63,644 bases of DNA from Campylobacterales bacterium. GTDB lineage: Bacteria > Campylobacterota > Campylobacteria > Campylobacterales > QNZT01. Under the pieces are notes generated by a model. That model was not told the origin of the DNA. It ran no database searches and worked only from the letters and a program-made list of their open reading frames with translations. The DNA lies in assembly GCA_016744895.1 (NCBI GenBank), contig JADGDK010000002.1, positions 1 through 63,644 of the forward strand, given 5' to 3'. The position numbers and the translations under genes are program-made. This document shows positions 8,556-16,530 of the stretch, piece after piece. Each line of letters begins with the position of its first letter. The stretch's first letter is position 1.

Positions 8556-9521
8556 ATGTTGATAGATGGACATGGGAGAAGTGTAAACTACCTTAGGGTT
8601 TCAGTAACCGAACGATGTAATTTTAGATGTCAGTACTGCATGCCAGATAAGCCTTTTTCATGGGCTCCAAGAGAGAACTTACTCTCATTTGAAGATCTTT
8701 TTTTGTTTATCAAAGCAGCAATTGATGAAGGCATAGACAAGATCAGAATCACTGGTGGAGAACCGCTTTTAAGAACAGATTTGGATGGTTTTATCAAGAT
8801 GATCAGTGATTATAAGAATGATATTGATTTAGCATTGACTACAAATGGTTATCTTTTACCACAAACTGCTCAAAAATTAAAAGATGCAGGATTAAATAGA
8901 CTTAATATCTCACTAGATTCTTTGAAGCCTGAAGTAGCACATCAAATTGCACAAAAAGATGTCTTAAAAGATGTCTTAAAAGGAATTGAAAAAGCATTAG
9001 AAGTAGGGCTCAAAGTAAAGATTAATATGGTTCCATTAAGAGGGATAAATGATAGAGAAATTGTTGATATTTTGGACTTTTGTAAAGCCAGAAATATTGA
9101 AGTAAGATTTATCGAGTATATGGAAAATGCTTTAGCAAAAGATGAACTCAAAGGGCTTTTAGGTAAAGAGATATTAGATCGTGTCAAAGAAAAATATACG
9201 ATTACAAAAGTAGGTCGTGAGGGGGCAAGTCCATCATTTTCTTATCATACCGAGGATAGATATAAGTTTGGTTTAATTGATCCTCACAAGCATGATTTTT
9301 GCGAAGATTGCAATCGTATTCGGCTCACAGCAGAGGGGAACCTCATACCATGTCTTTATTTTGATGAGGCGATGAGTATCAAAGATGCTGTTCAAAGTGG
9401 AGATGTACCTAAAGCAGTTGAGATTTTAAGAACAGTTCTTAAAGATAAACCAAAAGAGAATCGCTGGAATGATGAAGATAGCGAAACTTCTAGTAGAGCT
9501 TTTTATGAGACTGGTGGTTGA
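8556..9521 (+). CDS. moaA: GTP 3',8-cyclase, molybdenum cofactor biosynthesis
   Basis: 321 residues from the ATG at 8556. The radical-SAM cluster motif is Cys21-x3-Cys25-x2-Cys28 (CNFRCQYC), followed by GGEPLLR; the C-terminal cluster uses FCEDCN and a third Cys in IPCLYF, and the protein ends in Gly-Gly, needed by MoaA. It converts GTP to the cyclic pyranopterin precursor together with MoaC, which is not in the window. The open frame extends upstream to 8460, but the family N-terminus ([13 protein letters not shown]) and GGGA upstream fit 8556. Its TGA overlaps the queE ATG by one base. Confidence 0.95.
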   Translation: MLIDGHGRSVNYLRVSVTERCNFRCQYCMPDKPFSWAPRENLLSFEDLFLFIKAAIDEGIDKIRITGGEPLLRTDLDGFIKMISDYKNDIDLALTTNGYLLPQTAQKLKDAGLNRLNISLDSLKPEVAHQIAQKDVLKDVLKGIEKALEVGLKVKINMVPLRGINDREIVDILDFCKARNIEVRFIEYMENALAKDELKGLLGKEILDRVKEKYTITKVGREGASPSFSYHTEDRYKFGLIDPHKHDFCEDCNRIRLTAEGNLIPCLYFDEAMSIKDAVQSGDVPKAVEILRTVLKDKPKENRWNDEDSETSSRAFYETGG

Positions 9522-10246
9522 TGCTTCCACTGGTTGAATCGTTTTATTCATTTCAGGGTGAAGGAAGATTTGTTGGGACCCCTTCAATTTTTGTAAGACT
9601 TGGCGGTTGCAATCTTGGTTGTGTAGGATTTGGAGTAACAATAGATGGACATGTTGGATGTGATTCTCTCAAAGCAGTCAATCAAGAGCATTTTGGACAT
9701 ACCTGGGACAAAGTTAATGATCTTATCCCTATCATAAATGAGTATTTACAAGATTTAGATTTTTGTCCAGATATCGTTTTCACAGGTGGAGAGCCACTTC
9801 TTCATTATCAAAATCCGATACTTTTAAGTGCACTTTCTCATTTTCATAAGCATCGAATTACATTCGAGACCAACGCCACTATCGAGATAGATTTTGAAAA
9901 GTATCCTGTCTATAAAGATATCACATTTGCTATGAGTGTAAAGCTAGAAAATAGTGGTGAATTAAAATCAAAACGTATTCAGTATGAGGCGATACGAGCT
10001 ATTATCGTAAATACACAATATTCATTTTTTAAATTTGTCTTAAGTAAAAATGATATAGATACAAAAGAGATAGAAGAGATAACAAAACCTTTCAATGATA
10101 CTAAGATTTATTGTATGCCGATGGGAAGTACAGCCAAAAAATTAGCACAAAACGATAAAGCTGTTGCCAACTTTTGTATAAAAAAAGGTTATAATTATGT
10201 TGATCGCATGCATATACGATTGTGGGATAACGAGGAGGGTAGATAG
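9521..10246 (+). CDS. queE: 7-carboxy-7-deazaguanine synthase, variant cluster motif
   Basis: About 241 residues. The N-terminus VESFYSFQGEGRFVGTPSIF and GGCN are typical of QueE, and VFTGGEPLLH is the radical-SAM GGEP motif. The [4Fe-4S] cysteines do not follow CxxxCxxC: they are spaced Cys-x3-Cys-x12-Cys (CNLGC, then GCD), with an insertion carrying F-G-V. This spacing recurs, as far as I recall, in Campylobacterota QueE. It makes the deazaguanine precursor of queuosine from carboxytetrahydropterin, the product of the next gene, queD. ATG at 9521 overlaps the moaA stop. Confidence 0.9.
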   Translation: MLPLVESFYSFQGEGRFVGTPSIFVRLGGCNLGCVGFGVTIDGHVGCDSLKAVNQEHFGHTWDKVNDLIPIINEYLQDLDFCPDIVFTGGEPLLHYQNPILLSALSHFHKHRITFETNATIEIDFEKYPVYKDITFAMSVKLENSGELKSKRIQYEAIRAIIVNTQYSFFKFVLSKNDIDTKEIEEITKPFNDTKIYCMPMGSTAKKLAQNDKAVANFCIKKGYNYVDRMHIRLWDNEEGR

Positions 10247-10248
10247 TT

Positions 10249-10830
10249 ATGATTATACGTAAGTTATTTAAATTTGAAAATGCTCATGTCGTACGTGGTT
10301 GTACCAGTGAGCGATGTAAATATAGTATCCATGGACACTCTTATAAAATAGAAGTTTTGTTTGAATCAAACTATTTAGATCACGGACAGATGGTTTATGA
10401 TTTTGGCTTGACAAAGCTTATGATCAAAGAATTAATCGATTCTTTTGACCATGCAACCGCACTTTGGAATAAAGATGACAAGGATTATTTAGAATCCATC
10501 AAAAAACATAGCTTTCGATGGGTAAGTCTTCCTGTATCTCCTTCTGCAGAACAGTTTTCAAGAATTATATTTTTGATGGTAGATAAATTGCTATCACAAA
10601 CCCAAATGGCAAATGGTGAAAAAGAGGTTCAAGTTCATAGTGTTATTGTTCATGAGACTGATACAGGTTACGCTCAAGGATTTCGAGACGATGCCTATAG
10701 TAAACTGATGGGAGAGATCAATCTTTCAGATATTATTTTTTCACAGCAAGTCAAAGATGAGTGGAGTGATCCATTGATGTGGGATAAACTTTTAGAGAAT
10801 AAGATATTTATAAACCCAGCTCCTAAATAA
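10249..10830 (+). CDS. queD: 6-carboxy-5,6,7,8-tetrahydropterin synthase
   Basis: 193 residues of the PTPS/QueD family. Zinc ligands are in F-E-N-A-H and in HGHSYK; Cys residues in CTSERCKYS match the catalytic cysteine region, and VHETDTGYAQ corresponds to the conserved Glu-containing substrate-binding segment. It follows queE by 2 bp, so the two queuosine-precursor steps are co-transcribed with moaA. Slightly longer than E. coli QueD because of an inserted segment near residues 80-120 and a C-terminal tail. Confidence 0.92.
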   Translation: MIIRKLFKFENAHVVRGCTSERCKYSIHGHSYKIEVLFESNYLDHGQMVYDFGLTKLMIKELIDSFDHATALWNKDDKDYLESIKKHSFRWVSLPVSPSAEQFSRIIFLMVDKLLSQTQMANGEKEVQVHSVIVHETDTGYAQGFRDDAYSKLMGEINLSDIIFSQQVKDEWSDPLMWDKLLENKIFINPAPK

Positions 10831-10901
10831 AACACTTTCAACTCATTTTAATTATTAAGATGTAAAATAGAGTTACTTTAATTTTAAGGAGAAGGAATAT
10901 A

Positions 10902-11549
10902 ATGAAAAAAACACTTATTTATTCATTGGTAGTAGCAGCATTTTTAGTAGGATGTGGTGATAAAGAGGGTGCTAGCATTGCTAGTTCAGTTAAAGAGACA
11001 GCAAGTAATGTTGCTGAGAAAACAACTGAGACTACAGCAAGTGTAGTTGAGAAAACTAAAGAGGTTGCTAAAGAAGCAGCAACAAGTGCAGTTGAAGTTG
11101 TTAAAGAGGGCGGCGATGTTGCTGTTGCTGCTAAAGATGCTGTTACTAAGACAGCTGCTAGTGCAGTAGAGTCAACTAAAGAAGCAACAATGTTAGCAGT
11201 AGATGTTGTAAAAGATGCAGGTTCTGAAGTAGTTGAAAAAGCTGAAGAAGTAGTAAGTGATGCAACTGCAGCAGTAGCTGGAGCAGCTGCATCAGCTGGT
11301 GATTCTATTGCAGGTGTGTCAGCTTATACAAAATGTAAAGCATGTCATGGTGCAAATGCTGAGAAAAAAGCACTTGGTACTAGTAAAATCATCGCAGGAT
11401 GGGATGCAGCTGAAACTGTAAAAGCTATGAATGGTTATAAAGATGGTACTTACGGTGGTGCTATGAAAGGTGTTATGAAAGGTCAAGTAGCAACTATGAG
11501 TGATGCAGACATTGCAAATGTTGCAGCATATATCGCTACGTTGAAATAA
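10902..11549 (+). CDS. lipoprotein c-type cytochrome on an alanine-rich repetitive stalk
   Basis: 215 residues. Lipobox F-L-V-G-C at residues 14-18, then about 110 residues of degenerate repeats rich in Ala, Val, Glu, Lys and Thr (for example VVEKTKEVAKEAATSAVEVV). Their near 11-residue period resembles LEA or apolipoprotein-like amphipathic helices. The C-terminal 75 residues are a class I cytochrome c with Cys145-x2-Cys148-His149 and a Met-rich distal region (GGAMKGVMKG). It is probably tethered to a membrane with the haem domain held away on a helical stalk, shuttling electrons in the periplasm. AAGGAGAAGG precedes the start. The haem domain resembles that of the small cytochrome at 58081-58422. 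Confidence 0.88.
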   Translation: MKKTLIYSLVVAAFLVGCGDKEGASIASSVKETASNVAEKTTETTASVVEKTKEVAKEAATSAVEVVKEGGDVAVAAKDAVTKTAASAVESTKEATMLAVDVVKDAGSEVVEKAEEVVSDATAAVAGAAASAGDSIAGVSAYTKCKACHGANAEKKALGTSKIIAGWDAAETVKAMNGYKDGTYGGAMKGVMKGQVATMSDADIANVAAYIATLK

Positions 11550-11581
11550 ATTTCAAGGTAGAAGACTTATATTGTAATTCT

Positions 11582-11616
11582 GGAAAAGGAGCGCGTATTT
11601 GTAACGCTCCTTTTCC
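11582..11616. terminator. strong hairpin terminator between cytochrome and moeA
   Basis: Perfect 12-bp arms (GGAAAAGGAGCG and its complement) at 11582-11593 and 11605-11616 with an 11-nt loop. The run TTTTCC on one side and AAAA on the other make it usable from both directions for the two convergent genes. Confidence 0.8.
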
Positions 11617-11664
11617 TATACTAAACGTTGAGTTTCACACAGTGTGATTTTATACTTGACCTTT

Positions 11665-12873
11665 TTATGAAGTAAACTCTTTAAAATCTTCTCTTAAAAA
11701 ATTCCATCTTATTGGTATAAATTTAACATAATCATCTTGTTTTAATTCATTTTTATCTGCATTTATAATGATTATTCCATTACAGTGATTTAAAACATTT
11801 ACCATTCCCGGTGCAAATTTCTTTAAAGGTGTAAAAGTTGTGCCATCAAATGTTCCAGGTATGATATTTGATAATGGTCGGTTTGATAGGATTTTTTGTG
11901 ATAATTTAGCTGTTATTCCATCATGATAACAAGCTTTTTGTCCACTGAGCTTGCTAATCATAAACTTACCAAATACCTCAAAGTTTAAAGCAGATGCAAG
12001 TGGGTTTCCAGGAAGATTCAAAATGAGTGTTTTCCCTATTTTCCCAAATGTAGTAGGCTTTCCTGGCTTTATTTGAACTTTGCTAAAAAATGTTTCCATA
12101 CCAAGTTGTCCAAATGCCTCTTTTGTATAGTCTGCTTCTCCAACACTTACACCTCCACTAGTGACAATGATATCGCAATCAAGAGTAGATTTGATAAGGT
12201 TTTTGAGTGACTCTATATTGTCATCACTTTTTCCAACAAATCGTGTTTGACATCCTAACTCTTCACTTCGTGAAAGTAGATAAGGTGTATTAGAGTTATA
12301 AATTTGTGAATCATTAAGTCTTTCATGATGTAGTTTTAACTCACTACCTGTAGCAAAGATTCCAATACTTATTTTACGATAGACTTCTACATGAGTGATA
12401 CCTTGGCTGGCTAACAACCCTATATGTGAAGCGTTAATGACATCTCCAAGGTTGAGGATTATCTCACCTTTATTTATATCTTCACCAATATATCTAATAT
12501 TTGCGCCTACCGCAACAGGTTGTTCAATTGTTATAGAAGTTTCACGCTCTTGGGTATTTTCTTGTGGAATAATAGTCTCAACACTTTTAGGAACATTTGC
12601 ACCTGTTAAAATTTTAATACATTCCCCATCTTTTAATACATAAGTTTGACTATCACCAGCTAAAAGTTTTCCTATTATAGTATAAGAACTTGCTTCACCT
12701 TTTAACCCATAGCCATCCATTGCAGAATTATTAAAAGTTGGTAAAGAAATAGTTGCTAGGTAACTTTTAGAAGATACACGAGCGATAGCATTTTCTATAG
12801 GAATAGTTTCTGTAGAAAGAGGAGGGAGATGTTTTTCTATAAGGTTTAGCGCTTCATAGATAGTAACAGCCAT
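11665..12873 (-). CDS. moeA: molybdopterin molybdenumtransferase
   Basis: 402 residues from the ATG at 12873, which has AAAGGA seven bases upstream; the longer frame to 12903 lacks a ribosome-binding site. Motifs in order: FNNSAMDGYG, LTGANVP and IIPQEN (domain II), VTSGGVSVGEADY (MogA-like domain), and the substrate loop KPGKPT-F-G with LPGNPLA. It ligates molybdate to adenylylated molybdopterin, the last step of cofactor formation, and so serves the FDH-like and SoxC molybdoenzymes of this window. Divergent from the first prepilin gene. Confidence 0.95.
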   Translation of the reverse strand: MAVTIYEALNLIEKHLPPLSTETIPIENAIARVSSKSYLATISLPTFNNSAMDGYGLKGEASSYTIIGKLLAGDSQTYVLKDGECIKILTGANVPKSVETIIPQENTQERETSITIEQPVAVGANIRYIGEDINKGEIILNLGDVINASHIGLLASQGITHVEVYRKISIGIFATGSELKLHHERLNDSQIYNSNTPYLLSRSEELGCQTRFVGKSDDNIESLKNLIKSTLDCDIIVTSGGVSVGEADYTKEAFGQLGMETFFSKVQIKPGKPTTFGKIGKTLILNLPGNPLASALNFEVFGKFMISKLSGQKACYHDGITAKLSQKILSNRPLSNIIPGTFDGTTFTPLKKFAPGMVNVLNHCNGIIIINADKNELKQDDYVKFIPIRWNFLREDFKEFTS

Positions 12874-12906
12874 AAAAATCCTTTTTAGATCTATTATACC
12901 CAAGTG

Positions 12907-12933
12907 TAAAGAAATAATTTCATGTGTCGATGT
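12907..12933 (+). promoter_or_regulatory. sigma-28 (FliA)-like promoter for the first prepilin
   Basis: TAAAGAAA (12907-12914), an 11-nt spacer, then GTCGATGT (12926-12933). This is close to the FliA consensus TAAAGTTT-N11-GCCGATAA, with the same spacing, and ends 37 bp before the prepilin start. CGAT-containing boxes also lie before the second (GCCGATTT, 13755-13762) and third (GTCGATAT, 14605-14612) prepilin genes, but without a matching -35. Confidence 0.5.
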
Positions 12934-12969
12934 AGGAAGTAAGAAATAAAATGGTTTAAGGAATTTTCT

Positions 12970-13653
12970 ATGAAAAGAAATGGTTTTACAATGGTAGAGT
13001 TAATTTTTGTGATTATTATTATTGGTATATTAAGTGTTGCTGCGATACCTAAATTTGGTGATATCAAGGATAGAGCAAAAGTAAATACTGAATATAGTGC
13101 TTTATCAGGTTTAGATAGTGCAATTGTTGCTGCTATGGAATTTCACGCTGATGATAATGATGGTAATATTGGCGTTATTTGGAGTCCAGACCCAGATGGA
13201 AATGAACAAACATATAATGCTGCTAATGCAGCTGGTGAAGTATTCAATAAAATTGCAAAAAAAGGTGATAATCTAGAGATATTAAAATATATCAATATGG
13301 ATGAAAATGGTAGTGTATCTGCTACAGCCAATAGTGGATCTAATGGCGCTTATGACATCTTATTTATTACGGGGGCGGCTTCAGATTCATCTACAGGAGT
13401 AAAACAGCCAACTGCTGAGACTGTTGGAAAACCTGATAAAAATGATTTTTGGATATTTAATGGCAGTCCTGTAACTGTTTATGTGAACCATTTTGCTGAT
13501 ATAGCAGCACAAACAGTAATTGAAAGTGGAGAGATAAAGCTTATTGATAATGATGCTATTGTTACTGATTTTACAAATGTTGGAGCTACAGGTACATCAA
13601 CTGAAGTTGGTGTATCTTTGGCAAGTGGTGGTGCAATTTTAACAGTTCAATAA
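12970..13653 (+). CDS. MSHA-type major prepilin, paralogue 1
   Basis: 227 residues. Class III/IV prepilin leader KRNG|FTMVEL with cleavage after Gly, Phe+1 and Glu+5, followed by a hydrophobic helix to about residue 27. The globular part is Asp/Asn/Ser-rich and contains GKPDKNDFW and GEIKLID, both shared with the next two genes. AAGGAA precedes the ATG. It is likely one of the main subunits of the pilus assembled by the minus-strand msh-like genes; which paralogue is the major subunit cannot be told. No prepilin peptidase gene is present in the window. Confidence 0.88.
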   Translation: MKRNGFTMVELIFVIIIIGILSVAAIPKFGDIKDRAKVNTEYSALSGLDSAIVAAMEFHADDNDGNIGVIWSPDPDGNEQTYNAANAAGEVFNKIAKKGDNLEILKYINMDENGSVSATANSGSNGAYDILFITGAASDSSTGVKQPTAETVGKPDKNDFWIFNGSPVTVYVNHFADIAAQTVIESGEIKLIDNDAIVTDFTNVGATGTSTEVGVSLASGGAILTVQ

Positions 13654-13670
13654 CTTATAATAAGACTCAT

Positions 13671-13700
13671 AAGGTATATAAAGTATATTTTATATACCTT
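13671..13700 (+). terminator. hairpin after prepilin 1
   Basis: Perfect 12-bp inverted repeat AAGGTATATAAA (13671-13682) and its complement (13689-13700) with a 6-nt loop, 17 bp after the stop. Only a weak T-tract follows, so it may be a leaky terminator or an RNA-stabilising hairpin. Confidence 0.55.
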
Positions 13701-13709
13701 TAACCTTTC

Positions 13710-13776
13710 TACACAATATATAAAATAATATTTACTATTCATCTTCTCAATCTTGCCGATTTACACAATATATAAA
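13710..13776 (+). repeat. 15-bp direct repeat upstream of prepilin 2
   Basis: TACACAATATATAAA occurs exactly at 13710-13724 and at 13762-13776, flanking the CGAT box, in the spacer between prepilins 1 and 2. Either a remnant of promoter duplication or paired regulator sites. Confidence 0.6.
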
Positions 13777-13793
13777 GATAAAAAGGACAAATC

Positions 13794-14498
13794 ATGAAAA
13801 GAAATGGTTTTACTATGATTGAATTAATTGTCGTAATTGTAATTATAGGTATTTTAGCCACTGTATCACTTCCAAAGTTTACTAATGTCAAAGATATGGC
13901 AAAAGCCAATAGTGAGCTATCAAGCGTATATAGCCTTGATCCGGCAATCATGGCTGCAATTGAGTATCGTAGTAAAAGTTATGGTGATACAAAAGTAAAT
14001 TGGCATCATTATGATGATATGAATGATACAGTTAGTGGAAATAGAGCAGGTCACTATAAGGACATTAATGAAGAACATTTAGTGTTTTCTAAAATTGCTA
14101 AACGAAACAAAGATTTTGAGATTATAGGATGGAAAGCTATTGATTCACTTGGCAATTCATCTTATAATGATGGACTTTATTATGATGCAATTGCACTTAA
14201 AGTAGAAGCTACAAAAGCAGATACAGGTGCAAGATATCCAACAGATGCCCCAGGACTTGATGTTGAAGGAGAACCTGATCGTAATGATTTTTGGGTATTT
14301 AACCCTTCAAGGATTGATTTAAGTATTACAACAAGAAATGCAAGATCTCCTATCAATTCAACAATAGTTGCATCTGGTGAGATTAAACTTATAGATGTTA
14401 ATGGGACAGCACCTGTAGTTGCTGTTACTGATATTGGTATGACAGGTCTTACCAATAATACAGCTGCTGTATATTATTTTAGTGCCACTGCACAATAA
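13794..14498 (+). CDS. MSHA-type major prepilin, paralogue 2
   Basis: 234 residues. Leader KRNG|FTMIEL, Glu+5, hydrophobic helix VVIVIIGILATVSLPKF. Shares PDRNDFW and the GEIKLID segment with its neighbours, but the middle region (about residues 60-150) is quite different. AAAAAGGACAAATC precedes the ATG. Its own upstream region with a CGAT box and a downstream hairpin suggest it can be expressed separately from paralogue 1. Confidence 0.88.
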   Translation: MKRNGFTMIELIVVIVIIGILATVSLPKFTNVKDMAKANSELSSVYSLDPAIMAAIEYRSKSYGDTKVNWHHYDDMNDTVSGNRAGHYKDINEEHLVFSKIAKRNKDFEIIGWKAIDSLGNSSYNDGLYYDAIALKVEATKADTGARYPTDAPGLDVEGEPDRNDFWVFNPSRIDLSITTRNARSPINSTIVASGEIKLIDVNGTAPVVAVTDIGMTGLTNNTAAVYYFSATAQ

Positions 14499-14503
14499 AA
14501 ACT

Positions 14504-14541
14504 TTTGTTATAAAGATAGATTTTTCTATTTTTGTAACAAA
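14504..14541 (+). terminator. hairpin after prepilin 2
   Basis: Arms 14504-14519 and 14526-14541 pair over 16 bp with only two G-U type mismatches (TTTGTTATAAAGATAG against CTATTTTTGTAACAAA), loop ATTTTT. It starts 5 bp after the stop codon. A probable terminator or mRNA 3'-end stabiliser. Confidence 0.6.
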
Positions 14542-14644
14542 TTATTACATAACTAAAAAAAATTAACCTAATTTATCTTTATAAGTTCATATTTAGTTTA
14601 CCTTGTCGATATAATAGTATATAAAAACATACTAGGACAAGATT

Positions 14645-15286
14645 ATGATAAAACGAAATGGCTTTACTATGATAGAACTTATCTCTGTAATTGTAATTAT
14701 CGGTATACTCTCATCGATAGCAATTCCAAAATTTACTGGTGTAAAAGATCAAGCAAATAAATCAACGGAACTTGCAACAGCAGCTTCAATTGGTGTAGCG
14801 TTAGAGTCTATTCATGGAACTTGGAGTATTAGTGATGGAGATTTTGACTGGAATAATGATGGTGTGGATGATAATATAGATGTAGACTTGTCTGAAAGTG
14901 GTTATCCTTTAGATCTTTCTAGAAATGAAGATGCCCTTGGTGCTTTAATCAAATCTTCTGGAAATAGTGGCTTTAAAAAACAGACTTTAGGTACATTAAA
15001 TGACATTGCAAACAGCATATTTTCAATATATACAGCAAAAGCATCAGATCCTACAACGGGAGTCAATGCGTCAAAAGAGATAGAGGGTAAACCAGATAAA
15101 AATGATTTTTGGCTTTATATGGCAGATACCAATTCGACACAGAAATGCTTTGTGAGTACAAGCGCAAGTAAAGAGAGACAAATCATGAGTGGAGATTTTA
15201 TGCTTATTGATGTCAATAGCTCCTCTCCTACTAGCTTTTTAGATGATGATCTTGGTTTATCATTTAAAATAGAGTGTCGTTCATAA
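14645..15286 (+). CDS. MSHA-type major prepilin, paralogue 3
   Basis: 213 residues. Leader IKRNG|FTMIEL with Glu+5 and the hydrophobic helix. Contains GKPDKNDFW but departs more in the C-terminus, which has two cysteines (QKCFVST and the final IECRS) that could form the disulfide loop typical of type IV pilins; paralogues 1 and 2 have no cysteine. ACTAGGACAAGATT precedes the ATG and a TATAAT overlaps a GTCGATAT box upstream. Its stop is only 2 bp from the convergent mshG stop. Confidence 0.88.
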   Translation: MIKRNGFTMIELISVIVIIGILSSIAIPKFTGVKDQANKSTELATAASIGVALESIHGTWSISDGDFDWNNDGVDDNIDVDLSESGYPLDLSRNEDALGALIKSSGNSGFKKQTLGTLNDIANSIFSIYTAKASDPTTGVNASKEIEGKPDKNDFWLYMADTNSTQKCFVSTSASKERQIMSGDFMLIDVNSSSPTSFLDDDLGLSFKIECRS

Positions 15287-15288
15287 CA

Positions 15289-16530
15289 CTATTGGCTAAC
15301 AACTTCAGCCATAGACCACATAGGTAGAAAGATACCAAGGGCTAAGAGCGTGACAAAACCGGCGAGTGCAGCGATCATGATAGGTTCAATATATGTTGAA
15401 ATATTGTCAACTAAATCGTTGTATTTGGCATTATAGTAGCTATCAACTTTTTCCAGCATCTTATTGAGTGATCCACTGGTCTCTCCTGCTTTAATCATTT
15501 GGATGATCATATTTTCAAACTGACCACTACCTTTAAATCCTTGGGTCAGTGTCTTTCCTTCCTCTATTGACTCTTCAACCATAGTAAAGCGCTCTTTTAA
15601 GTAATCATTCTCAACAATATTTTTTGCAATTCCTAATGACTTAATGATAGGAATACCTGAATTTGTAAGCTTGTTAAAAACAAACATAAATCTTCCTGTC
15701 ATAGAGAGATGTGTTATTTTTCCAATAAGATAAATATTTAATATATATTTATCTATGAAATATTTGTATTTGCCTTTTTTATTGTAGAGTGTGATATGTA
15801 CAAAAATAATAGCAATGATAGCGATCAATAAAAATAGTCCACTGTCCCTTATAAAAGTTTCGATATTTAAAAGCAATTGCGTAGGCAGTGGAAGCTCGGC
15901 ACCATTGTCTTCAAACATCTCTTTAAATTGTGGAACAACCATAGTGATTACAGCTATAAAAGCTCCTATCATAGCTGTAATCACTATCGCTGGATAACGA
16001 AGGGCTGATTTAAGTTTTTTACGATTTTGATGGATTTCATCTAGAATATTTGAGAGTTTTATAACTGATTCTGAGAGTTCACCTGTTTGTTCACCGAGAC
16101 TGATTATAGAGTAGGAAAGATTGCCAAGCTCATAAGCATAATCTTCAAATGCTTCAGTGATGCTACTTCCTGATTCGACTTTGAGTGCGATTTGTCCGAA
16201 AATTTCTCTTAAGTGGACACTATCAGTTGTATTCACTACTTCCATAAAACATTGGTTGACTGGAATTCCAGCATCAAGCATTACCCCTAATTGTCTAAGA
16301 GAGGCGATATAAGGTTCTAATTTTATTCTTTTCTTTAAAGTTCTTTTTTTAGCAGATTCTATATAGTTTTGGATACGAAGAGTCAATGGTTCATTTATCT
16401 CATGCATCGAAACCATAATTCCAAGTGTTTTTTCCTGAAACTGTTTAAGTGCATCTATCTTGTGTGGTGACTCAATAATTGTTTTGTGTTTTTCACCACC
16501 TATGAGATAAATTACTTCAAAATACTTCAT
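15289..16530 (-). CDS. mshG: type IV pilus inner-membrane platform protein (GspF/PilC family)
   Basis: 413 residues. An N-terminal cytoplasmic segment and two GspF repeats (about residues 75-200 and 275-400), each ending in a membrane helix, plus a third central helix near 220. LRQLGVMLDAGIPVNQC and the second-repeat KLTNSGIPIIKSL are the GspF signature. It anchors the assembly ATPase and moves pilin subunits. Its start overlaps the end of mshE by 4 bp. Last gene of the minus-strand pilus operon, and tail to tail with prepilin 3. Confidence 0.92.
   Translation of the reverse strand: MKYFEVIYLIGGEKHKTIIESPHKIDALKQFQEKTLGIMVSMHEINEPLTLRIQNYIESAKKRTLKKRIKLEPYIASLRQLGVMLDAGIPVNQCFMEVVNTTDSVHLREIFGQIALKVESGSSITEAFEDYAYELGNLSYSIISLGEQTGELSESVIKLSNILDEIHQNRKKLKSALRYPAIVITAMIGAFIAVITMVVPQFKEMFEDNGAELPLPTQLLLNIETFIRDSGLFLLIAIIAIIFVHITLYNKKGKYKYFIDKYILNIYLIGKITHLSMTGRFMFVFNKLTNSGIPIIKSLGIAKNIVENDYLKERFTMVEESIEEGKTLTQGFKGSGQFENMIIQMIKAGETSGSLNKMLEKVDSYYNAKYNDLVDNISTYIEPIMIAALAGFVTLLALGIFLPMWSMAEVVSQ

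Noticed and set aside
11000..11290. Repetitive DNA in the cytochrome gene, possible CRISPR or satellite
   Set aside because: The repeats are degenerate, codon-aligned and encode an amphipathic helix; there are no spacers or exact repeats.
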